This document shows, piece after piece, positions 1-6,042 of a DNA stretch of 6,144 nucleotides. The notes under the pieces were generated by a model. The model was not told the DNA's origin, made no database searches, and saw only the letters and a program-made list of their open reading frames with translations. The stretch covers positions 1 to 6,144 of the forward strand of contig JAIOPA010000063.1 in the NCBI GenBank assembly GCA_021414165.1, in the 5' to 3' direction. The stretch is from Candidatus Eiseniibacteriota bacterium. GTDB lineage: Bacteria > Eisenbacteria > RBG-16-71-46. The translations under genes were made by a program, and so were the position numbers. Within the stretch, counting starts at the first letter, position 1. The number at the start of each line of letters is the position of its first letter.

Positions 1-99
1 GCTCCGACTAGTTTCCCAGCGGCTGGTCGCTGCTGAGCATGTCGGAAGCAGAGACACGCCTCCGCTCGTTGCCATGCTCACGTGTCCGCTTCTCGACAT

Positions 100-128
100 T
101 TGCATTCCAGTCGTTTGATGAATATTTT
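100..128 (+). promoter_or_regulatory. Candidate sigma70-type promoter for the HNH gene
   Basis: A TTGCAT hexamer (100-105) and a TATTTT hexamer (123-128) are separated by 17 bases, 3/6 and 4/6 matches to the -35 and -10 consensus. They lie in the only clearly AT-rich stretch of the window (about 110-170), roughly 80 bases before the chosen HNH start. A second -10-like hexamer, TATCAT (154-159), lacks a good -35 partner. The local composition supports a promoter region; the exact hexamers are a guess. Confidence 0.3.
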
Positions 129-207
129 ACTTTCATTCCTCTACTCATCTCGCTATCATCTACACCTTCCCCGCACGCCACCTCGCCCCCGAAGAAGCGA
201 GTGCGTC

Positions 208-1308
208 ATGTTGTTCGCGTGTGTCTCGGCCCAGAGTGCCTCCGTGCTCATCCCGGAGACGAAGGCGCTGCTCAAGCGGGAGTCCGACTGTATCGCTCAG
301 GTGCTCGCTCGCCTCGCGGTGATCGATGACCGGCGGCTCTTCGCGGAAGTTGGCTACTCCTCGATGTACGAGTTCTGCCTGCAGGAACTGGGGCTCACTG
401 AACGGGCGGCTCTGAATCGTCTGACTGCGGCACGGATCGCCTTCGCACATCCGCTGCTGTTCGACGCGCTGGCCGACGGCCGGATCAGCATGAGCACGAT
501 CTTCCAGCTGTCATACCACCTGCGGGTGGCCCCGGCCGACGAGCTGGTCGCGGGCGTGGCGCACCTGTCACGCGCACAGGCCCAGGCGTGGCTCGCCGAG
601 CGCTTCGCGAAGCCGCCCTTGCCCACCAAGATCGAATCCGTGACTACCGACCGCCGGCGCAGATCGATGGACGATGGCTCCACGATGGGACTTTTCGATG
701 AATCGAACCCGGTCCAACATCCCCCGGGGGGAGCTGCCCCGGCCAACTCGCAGGAATCGACCGGATCGAAGGAGCCACTTCCGGCGCGTGCGCAGGTGAT
801 CCCGTGCCGTGAAGAGCGCGTGGCTTATCAGTTCACGGTCGATCGCTCGACGCATGAACTGTTCTTGAAGGCGCGGGCCTTGTTGGGCAATGAGGTGGCT
901 CCGGGGGACGTGGCCAATGTGATGGCGCATGCCTTGCGTGCGCTCGTGCGCGAGCGTGAGAAGTCTCGGCACGGGCTGCACTCCTCCACCCGGGGCCCCG
1001 CGCCGACTACGCCCAAGGGACGTTATCTGCCTGCGCGGCTTCGGGCCATCGTGTTCCGGCGCGATGGCGGGCGGTGTGCGTACATCTCAGACGCAGGGAA
1101 GCGCTGTGAGTGCCGGCGGGCACTCCAGTATGACCACATCGTGCCACTGGCTCAGGGCGGGCAGACGAATGTGCGCAACCTGCGGCTGTTGTGCCCGGCG
1201 CATAATCAGTTCGAGGCGGATCGGCGGCTGGGGCGCGCGTTCATGGACGCGAAGCGGGATGCCCGGAAGCAGGGGAGCTCGAGCCACTCGATCGAGGGGG
1301 CCGCATGA
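208..1308 (+). CDS. Solitary HNH endonuclease-family protein
   Basis: A 366-residue protein with a C-terminal HNH nuclease fold, predicted to cut DNA with a single metal ion. The HNH core spans about residues 270-355: Cys290, Cys300 and Cys302, then Asp309-His310 (QYDHIVPL), Asn324, Cys329, and His332-Asn333 (CPAHNQ). His310 is the expected general base; the Cys/His residues probably bind structural zinc. The N-terminal part (about 15-135) is helical and carries DDRRLF, GYSSMYEFC and LADGRISMST, signatures I recognise from a multicopy HNH family common in Myxococcota and Gemmatimonadota. A low-complexity linker (about 145-204) leads to a second conserved segment (about 205-253, from YQFTVD). 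The frame is open back to GTG 82, but residues encoded before 208 look like noncoding AT-rich DNA, so ATG 208 is preferred; ATG 118 is also possible. No methylase, integrase or toxin partner is visible. Its biological role and target are unknown. Confidence 0.85.
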   Translation: MLFACVSAQSASVLIPETKALLKRESDCIAQVLARLAVIDDRRLFAEVGYSSMYEFCLQELGLTERAALNRLTAARIAFAHPLLFDALADGRISMSTIFQLSYHLRVAPADELVAGVAHLSRAQAQAWLAERFAKPPLPTKIESVTTDRRRRSMDDGSTMGLFDESNPVQHPPGGAAPANSQESTGSKEPLPARAQVIPCREERVAYQFTVDRSTHELFLKARALLGNEVAPGDVANVMAHALRALVREREKSRHGLHSSTRGPAPTTPKGRYLPARLRAIVFRRDGGRCAYISDAGKRCECRRALQYDHIVPLAQGGQTNVRNLRLLCPAHNQFEADRRLGRAFMDAKRDARKQGSSSHSIEGAA

Positions 1309-1320
1309 GGCGAGTGCTCA

Positions 1321-1343
1321 GGGCTGTGTGTGTCCCGCAGCCC
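1321..1343. terminator. Weak hairpin between convergent genes
   Basis: GGGCTG (1321-1326) can pair with CAGCCC (1338-1343) around an 11-base loop, in the 49-base gap between the HNH stop and the chaperonin stop. It could serve both converging transcripts, but there is no T-run on either side, so intrinsic termination is doubtful. Confidence 0.25.
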
Positions 1344-1357
1344 GTACTCCTCTGCCC

Positions 1358-2950
1358 CTACTCAGCCTTATCCGGAGGCGCCTCGCCGTCGTCGACCACG
1401 AGGGCGTCGGTGGTGAGCACCAGGCCAGCAAGCGAGCCGGCGTGCTGGAGCGCGCAGCGGGCGACCTTGGCGGGGTCCACGATGCCGTCGTCCTCGAGGC
1501 TCACGAACTCGCCGGTCTCGGCGTTGAAGCCGTACCAGTGCCCGCCCGAGCGCAGCTTGGCCAGCACCTGGCCGGCGTCGGCGCCCGCGTTGGCGGCGAT
1601 CCAGTGCGCGGGCTCCGACAACGCCTTCATGACGATGTCGCGCCCCGCGTGCTCGATGGCCTTGAACGTGGCGCGCTCCAGTGCGCTCGTGGCCCGCACC
1701 AGCGCCATGCCGCCGCCGGGCACCAGGCCCTCTTCCAGTGCAGCGCGCGTCGCACCCAGCGCATCCTCGACCTGCGCGCGCTTGGCCTCGCGTTCCACGT
1801 CGGTGTGCGCGCCCACGCGCAGCACGGCGATCACGCCGGCCAGCCGCGCGATCCGTTCGGACGCTGCAGCGCGTGCGGCCTTGGGACCGGCGTCGCGTGC
1901 GCGCTCCAGTTCGTGCAGCCGCGCGCGGATCTGCTCCGTGCGGCCGCCGCCCTGCAGGATCGTCGTGTGATCCGAGCTGGCGGTGGCGCGCACCGCGCGG
2001 CCCAGCTGCGAGGCCTGCACGCTCGTCACCGACAGAGCGCCGCCCACGCCGAACAGCGTGGCGCCGGTCACCACGGCCAGATCCTCGAGCAGCGCACGCC
2101 GCGCATCGGCCGCGCCGGGCAGCTTCACAGCGAGTCCGGGCGCGGTGCCGCGCAGCCGGTTCACGACCATCACGGCCAGCGCCTCGGTGGCCAGGTCCTC
2201 GCACACCACGAGCAGCGGGCGGTCCTGCCGCGCGGCGATCTCCATGGCGGGCACGATCTCGGCCGGCCGCGTGAGCACGCCATCACACAGCAGGATCAAT
2301 GGATGCTCGAGTGCGACTTCCATGTCGTCGGCGTCGGTCACGAAGTAGGGCGACGCGTAGCCCTCGGGCAAGCGCACGCCGTCCACGACCTCCAGCGTCA
2401 CGCCGAGCCCGCGGCCCTCCTCCACCGTGACCACGCCATGGCGGCCCACGGTCTCCAGCGCCTGCGCGATCAACGCGCCCAGCTCGGCATCGTTGCTCGC
2501 CAGCGTCGCCACGCGCGCCAGGTCGCGTTCGTTCTCGACCGGTCGCGCGCTCGCACGCAACTCCTGCACGGCCACGGCCACCGCGGCATCGATGCCGCGG
2601 CGAATGGCCACGGGGTTGGCCCCCGACTGCACGGCCGCGAAGCCATCGCCGATCAGCCGGTGCGCGAGCACGGTGGCGGTGCTGGTGCCGTCGCCGGCCT
2701 CGGCGCCCGTACGAAGGGCCACCTCGCGCAGCATCTGCACGCCCATGTTCTCGAACGGGTCGGGCAGCTCGAGCTCTTGTGCGACGGCAATGCCGTCTCG
2801 GGTGATGGCGGGCAACTGACCGTGCGCGCGATCCACGATCACGCTGCGGCCTCGCGGCCCGAGCGTGATGCGCACCGCACCGGCCAACTGGTCGATGCCG
2901 CGCCACAGCGAACCGCGTGCCTCATCGTCGAAGCGGACGAGCTTGCCCAT
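1358..2950 (-). CDS. groEL: Divergent GroEL-type chaperonin (Cpn60 paralogue)
   Basis: A 530-residue group I chaperonin, expected to form a cytosolic ring that folds proteins using ATP. The protein aligns end to end with E. coli GroEL. The ATPase core is intact: TLGPRG (29-34), TRDG with Asp52, GDGTSTATVL with Asp87 (86-95), and the catalytic Asp396 in VEDALGATRAA. The apical binding face is also kept: Tyr198, Tyr202, Phe203 (GYASPYF) and Leu258, Val262, Val263 (EALAVMVV). Differences include VKLPGAADARRA where GroEL has VKAPGFGDRRKA, a remodelled stretch around 299-320, changed inter-ring contact residues (see findings), and a C-terminus ending EAPPDKAE with no Gly-Gly-Met repeats. ATG 2950 is chosen because an AGGGAGG Shine-Dalgarno lies 5 bases upstream and MGKLVRFDDEAR matches the family N-terminus; the frame is open to 2998. 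No groES is adjacent, and no CIRCE repeat is seen upstream. Probably an accessory copy; the symbol denotes family, not proven orthology. Confidence 0.93.
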   Translation of the reverse strand: MGKLVRFDDEARGSLWRGIDQLAGAVRITLGPRGRSVIVDRAHGQLPAITRDGIAVAQELELPDPFENMGVQMLREVALRTGAEAGDGTSTATVLAHRLIGDGFAAVQSGANPVAIRRGIDAAVAVAVQELRASARPVENERDLARVATLASNDAELGALIAQALETVGRHGVVTVEEGRGLGVTLEVVDGVRLPEGYASPYFVTDADDMEVALEHPLILLCDGVLTRPAEIVPAMEIAARQDRPLLVVCEDLATEALAVMVVNRLRGTAPGLAVKLPGAADARRALLEDLAVVTGATLFGVGGALSVTSVQASQLGRAVRATASSDHTTILQGGGRTEQIRARLHELERARDAGPKAARAAASERIARLAGVIAVLRVGAHTDVEREAKRAQVEDALGATRAALEEGLVPGGGMALVRATSALERATFKAIEHAGRDIVMKALSEPAHWIAANAGADAGQVLAKLRSGGHWYGFNAETGEFVSLEDDGIVDPAKVARCALQHAGSLAGLVLTTDALVVDDGEAPPDKAE

Positions 2951-2955
2951 GCCAG

Positions 2956-2962
2956 CCTCCCT
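2956..2962 (-). promoter_or_regulatory. Ribosome binding site fixing the chaperonin start
   Basis: On the - strand this reads AGGGAGG, a near-ideal Shine-Dalgarno, with 5 bases before ATG 2950. It decides for this start over the upstream in-frame codon at 2998, which has no comparable site and would add 16 residues not found in GroEL proteins. Confidence 0.75.
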
Positions 2963-3062
2963 GCGCGACGCACACCCGCGCGGCATCGTGCCGTGCACGG
3001 CTCTGGCCCGCTCCCAACGGCGCGGACGGCCGTGCCCGCGTTATCGGCTCGGGCGCGCCGGG

Positions 3063-3092
3063 AGTGTAGCCCCGGAAACGCTAGCGGGTCAG
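3063..3092 (-). promoter_or_regulatory. Possible promoter for the chaperonin gene
   Basis: On the - strand CTGACC (3092-3087) and TACACT (3068-3063) are 18 bases apart, each 4/6 to the sigma70 consensus. They overlap the end of the membrane-protein gene and would give a leader of about 110 bases. The 130-base gap before the chaperonin makes a separate promoter plausible, but this specific match is weak. The inverted repeat of the HrcA-binding CIRCE element is not seen in the gap. Confidence 0.2.
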
Positions 3093-4955
3093 CGTGCCGT
3101 CGGCGTTGCGCTTGGGCTTCTTGCCCTTGGCGTCGGACTTGCCGGATCGGCTGGACTTCACGGCCTTGGCGTCCTTGGCGGCCTTGTCCATGGCCTTCAC
3201 GGCCCGCACCACCTCGGCCGGTGCCCCCGGGCGCCGCGCGGCCTCGCGCAGCCACTGGATGCCGGCCGTGGAGTCCCCCGCCTGCATGAACGCGGTGGCG
3301 GCATCGAACGCGTAGCTCGAGCTGTCGGGGTAGGCGATCGCAAGCCGCCGGAACTCCGACGCCGCACCGCGCCAGTCCTTACCCGAAGCCAGCGTGTGCG
3401 CCAACGACACGCGGTCGCGCTCCCAACGCGGATCGCTCGCGCGCTCGGCACCGTTGCCGGTGGTGTCACTGGCGACGGGCGTGGGCGCGGTGGCGGTCTC
3501 GCCGTCGCGCTTCACTTCCTGGAACGCGCCGGCCTCGTCCATGCGGAAGAACCGGTCGGGTCCCTGCGGTGCGCTGTCGGGCCGCGCGGTGTAGGCGCTG
3601 TAGTAGCCGGCCTGCAGCGAGCGATCGCGATACCACACGCGAACCACCGGGCCATCGCCCGCCAGGAAGCCCACGTTGTTCGGCAGCCGCACGAACCAGA
3701 GTCGCGCGTTGGGTTCCATCTTGGGGTAGGCACCCAGCAGCTTGTCCTTGATCTCGCCCACGAAGTGACCGGCACGCCGCTGGTACGCGGCCTCGCCCCA
3801 GTCCTCGCTCAACGTGGCCGCGCGCCCCGCACCGACAATGGCGAGCACGCCCACCACCACCATGGCCGCACCCTGCTGGCGCGCGAGCAAGCGGCCCACG
3901 CCCAACCAGATGCCGAGTGTGGCGAAGTGCGCGTAGTACACGTGCCAGCCGAGCCCGGGCAGCAGCAACGGGATCGAGCCGCACGCCCACCACGCAGCGG
4001 CGAACGGGAACACGCCGCGCAGTCGTGCGGCACGCGTGCCGCCCAGCATGTCACTCGGGCGCGCATCGGGCCGCGCCAACAACTCCACGAAGATCACCAG
4101 CAGCAGCACACAGCGCAGGCCATCCCACCACACCTTGCCCCAGCCGCCATCGGGCGACGGCATGGCGTCCAGCGAGAACGCCGACAGCGCGCTCTTCCAC
4201 AGCACCAACCACGGGGGCAACGCGGCGGCCGAGGCCGGCAGCGAAGCGGGCGCACCGGCCCACAACCGGCCGAGCATCATGGGATGCGCGAACAGCCACG
4301 CCAATCCCACGAGTGCAATGGGGATCATGCGCAGCACGGTCTCCTGCCACGCCTTGCGGCTCACCCACGCGTCATGCGCCACGAACAACAGCGCTAGCGG
4401 TGCGGCGGTCTCTTTACTGGCGAGCGCCAGCGCGTAGAACAACGTGGCCAGTCCCACGCGCCCGCTGTGCCACGCGAGCAGCGCCAGCAACGCCACGAGC
4501 ATCATCCACAGGTCCTGCGCACCGGCCGACCACAACAACAGCAGTCCCCAGCCCGGCAGCGTGGCCGCACCGGCCACCGCGATCGCGGCCGCTGGCGCAC
4601 CGGCCAGGCGGCGCGCCAGCGCCCAGAACGCCGCCAGCACACCGCACGACAGGCCCAGGCTCGCCAGATGGAACGGCCACTCCACGGGGCCGAACGCCTT
4701 CTGCAGCCACCAGTAGTGGAACTCGCGCGAGAACGGCCGCCACCAGTGGAACGCCAGTTCTTTAAAGCCCCAGAGCTGCGTGAAGCCCTTGTCGCCCACA
4801 TGATCCAGGAACACATAGTCGTCGTTCAGGAACGGCAACCGGAACGCGTCGCCGAAGCGCGCGAACAGGAAGATGCCCAACAGGAACACGCCTAACGCGC
4901 GTCCCAACGGGACCGGTGGCCGGGTGCGACCGAAGCGCGACTTCAGGGCCGCCAC
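3081..4955 (-). CDS. GT-C-like polytopic membrane protein with TPR-like C-terminus
   Basis: About 624 residues from GTG 4955. The first two thirds contain roughly ten hydrophobic segments (about 19-35, 94-117, 122-142, 148-162, 168-193, 207-223, 280-294, 314-334, 339-358, 362-377). After the first comes LNDDYVF with Asp45-Asp46, positioned like the catalytic acidic pair in the first periplasmic loop of GT-C glycosyltransferases (PMT/ArnT/TMTC type). LASKETA (Lys181-Glu182) is another motif of such proteins. A soluble part follows (about 380-624) with a TPR-like helical pair (about 526-576, DWRGAASEFRRL then AGDSTAGIQWLREA) and a Lys/Arg-rich tail. The likely role is transfer of a sugar from a lipid carrier to an envelope protein or glycan; donor and acceptor cannot be read from sequence. 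GTG 4955 sits next to a GGCGGA purine stretch and overlaps the propeller gene by 13 bases; the frame is open to 5021, and TTG 4910 is an alternative start. Confidence 0.75.
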   Translation of the reverse strand: MAALKSRFGRTRPPVPLGRALGVFLLGIFLFARFGDAFRLPFLNDDYVFLDHVGDKGFTQLWGFKELAFHWWRPFSREFHYWWLQKAFGPVEWPFHLASLGLSCGVLAAFWALARRLAGAPAAAIAVAGAATLPGWGLLLLWSAGAQDLWMMLVALLALLAWHSGRVGLATLFYALALASKETAAPLALLFVAHDAWVSRKAWQETVLRMIPIALVGLAWLFAHPMMLGRLWAGAPASLPASAAALPPWLVLWKSALSAFSLDAMPSPDGGWGKVWWDGLRCVLLLVIFVELLARPDARPSDMLGGTRAARLRGVFPFAAAWWACGSIPLLLPGLGWHVYYAHFATLGIWLGVGRLLARQQGAAMVVVGVLAIVGAGRAATLSEDWGEAAYQRRAGHFVGEIKDKLLGAYPKMEPNARLWFVRLPNNVGFLAGDGPVVRVWYRDRSLQAGYYSAYTARPDSAPQGPDRFFRMDEAGAFQEVKRDGETATAPTPVASDTTGNGAERASDPRWERDRVSLAHTLASGKDWRGAASEFRRLAIAYPDSSSYAFDAATAFMQAGDSTAGIQWLREAARRPGAPAEVVRAVKAMDKAAKDAKAVKSSRSGKSDAKGKKPKRNADGTLTR

Positions 4956-6040
4956 TCCGCCAGGAACACGTTGGTCTCGCCCGCCACCTTGCCGCCGCGG
5001 TTGCTGCAGAACACCAACCACTTGCCGTCGGGGCTGAACATGGGGAAACCATCGAAGTCGGTATCACGCGTGACCGGCACGGGCTCGCCACCGGCCACGG
5101 GCACCAGCCACAGGTCGAAGTTGCGGCTGCGCGGATCCGGCCAGTTGCTCGAGTAGATGATGCTCTTGTCGTCGGGCGTGAAGAACGGCGCGAACGAAGC
5201 CGCCGGCTTGTCGGTGATGCGGCGCTGGTTCGTGCCGTCGGCGTTCATGACCCACAAGTCCATCTTGGACGGCTTCACCAGGTCCTGCGCCAGCAGCGTG
5301 CGGAACGTGGCCTGCGCGGTGGAATCCGCGGTGCGATGCGTGCGCCACACGATCTGCTTGCCATCGTGCGAGAAGAACGCACCGCCGTCGTAGCCGGGCT
5401 GGTCGGTGAGCCGCACGAGGCCCGTGCCATCCATGCGCATCTTGTACAGGTCCACGTCGCCGTCGCGCTTGCTCGTGAACACGAGCCACTCGCCGTCGGG
5501 GCTCAGGGTGCCCTCGGCGTCATAGCCGTCTCGGTTGGTGAGCCGCTGGAGATCGCTGCCATCGGGCTTGGCGGTCCAGATGTCGTACGACGGGTAGATG
5601 GCCCACGTGTAGCCCTTGCTCATGTCGGGCTCCGGCGGGCACGAGTCGCCGCTCGCATGCGTCGAGGCGAACAACACGCGCGAGTCGTTCGCATAGAAGT
5701 AGCCGCAGGTGGTGCGGCCCTTGCCGGTGCTCACCAGCGTGCTCTTGCCGGTCTTTAGATCGAGCACATACTGCTGGTCGCACTTCCACTCGTCGTTCGT
5801 CCACTGATAGATGAGCTTGGTGCCATCGGCGCTCCAGTACGCCTCGGCGTTCTGGCCGCCAAAGGTGAGCTGGTACAGATGCGCGAAATGCGATTCGCCG
5901 GTGCGGATGAGCGAGTCGGCCACGGCGGCCGTGGGCGGCACGGGCCGGAACGGCTTGGCCGCCGGCTTGGCGGCCGGCTTGGCCGCGATCAAGAGCGCAA
6001 CGGCGAGCAACGCCGCGCACAGCACGAGGAACCGGCGCAT
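4943..6040 (-). CDS. Secreted PD40/TolB-like beta-propeller protein
   Basis: A 365-residue exported protein. Residues 1-20 form a signal peptide (MRRF, then a hydrophobic core); Cys8 does not sit in a proper lipobox, so cleavage by signal peptidase I near Ala20 is more likely than lipidation. An Ala-Lys-Pro linker (about 19-30) follows. Six blade-end motifs of the PD40 kind are visible: SADGTKLIY (70), ANDSRVLFAS (117), SPDGEWLVFTS (180), SHDGKQIVW (224), TPDDKSIIYSS (288) and SPDGKWLVFCS (336), which matches the six-bladed propeller of TolB. Cys87, Cys112 and Cys134 could form a disulfide. Such propellers bind proteins or peptides; no catalytic residues are evident. ATG 6040 is preferred over TTG 6046 because AAGGAG lies 9 bases upstream. 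It begins 2 bases after the PDZ gene stop and overlaps the next gene, so it is translated within an operon. It is probably not the housekeeping TolB, since no tol-pal genes are adjacent. Confidence 0.88.
   Translation of the reverse strand: MRRFLVLCAALLAVALLIAAKPAAKPAAKPFRPVPPTAAVADSLIRTGESHFAHLYQLTFGGQNAEAYWSADGTKLIYQWTNDEWKCDQQYVLDLKTGKSTLVSTGKGRTTCGYFYANDSRVLFASTHASGDSCPPEPDMSKGYTWAIYPSYDIWTAKPDGSDLQRLTNRDGYDAEGTLSPDGEWLVFTSKRDGDVDLYKMRMDGTGLVRLTDQPGYDGGAFFSHDGKQIVWRTHRTADSTAQATFRTLLAQDLVKPSKMDLWVMNADGTNQRRITDKPAASFAPFFTPDDKSIIYSSNWPDPRSRNFDLWLVPVAGGEPVPVTRDTDFDGFPMFSPDGKWLVFCSNRGGKVAGETNVFLAEWRP
5951..5986 (-). repeat. Three 12-base tandem repeats encoding an Ala-Lys-Pro linker
   Basis: Three back-to-back copies of CGGCTTGGCCGC (5951-5962, 5963-5974, 5975-5986, + strand); the middle copy differs at one base. 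On the - strand each encodes Ala-Ala-Lys-Pro, forming the linker just after the signal peptide of the propeller protein. Because the unit is a multiple of three, gain or loss of copies would change linker length without a frameshift. Confidence 0.85.
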
Positions 6041-6042
6041 GT

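Noticed and set aside
17..32. A small hairpin CAGCG / CGCTG near the left edge that might terminate an upstream gene.
   Set aside because: The stem is only 5 bases, without a T-run, and the upstream gene is not in the window.
39..329. A small + strand open frame at the left edge overlapping the HNH start.
   Set aside because: It crosses the AT-rich leader and overlaps the HNH coding region in another frame, with no recognisable content and no clear ribosome binding site.
1311..1320. CGAGTGCTCA, resembling one half of the CIRCE element (GAGTGCTAA) near the chaperonin gene.
   Set aside because: Only one half-site, with no TTAGCACTC partner at the required 9-base spacing, and it lies beyond the 3' end of the chaperonin gene rather than upstream.
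2990..3001. A perfect 12-base palindrome, GCCGTGCACGGC, 40 bases upstream of the chaperonin start.
   Set aside because: It could be an operator, but short GC palindromes arise by chance in such DNA and it matches no heat-shock operator I know. Kept only as a site to compare with orthologous promoters.
3058..3075. A 5-base-pair hairpin (CCGGG / CCCGG) just after the membrane-protein stop codon.
   Set aside because: Short stem, no T-run on the - strand, and common in GC-rich sequence; not enough for a terminator call.
929..3289. A 786-codon open frame on the + strand running through the HNH 3' end and opposite the chaperonin gene.
   Set aside because: Its product is rich in His, Arg and Ala with no recognisable domain, and it is antisense to a clear GroEL. 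Long antisense frames are expected in GC-rich DNA where stop codons are rare.
2865..4397. A 510-codon + strand open frame opposite the GT-C-like membrane protein.
   Set aside because: Composition is Arg/His/Gln-rich with no domain; the opposite strand has coherent membrane segments and motifs, so this is a shadow.
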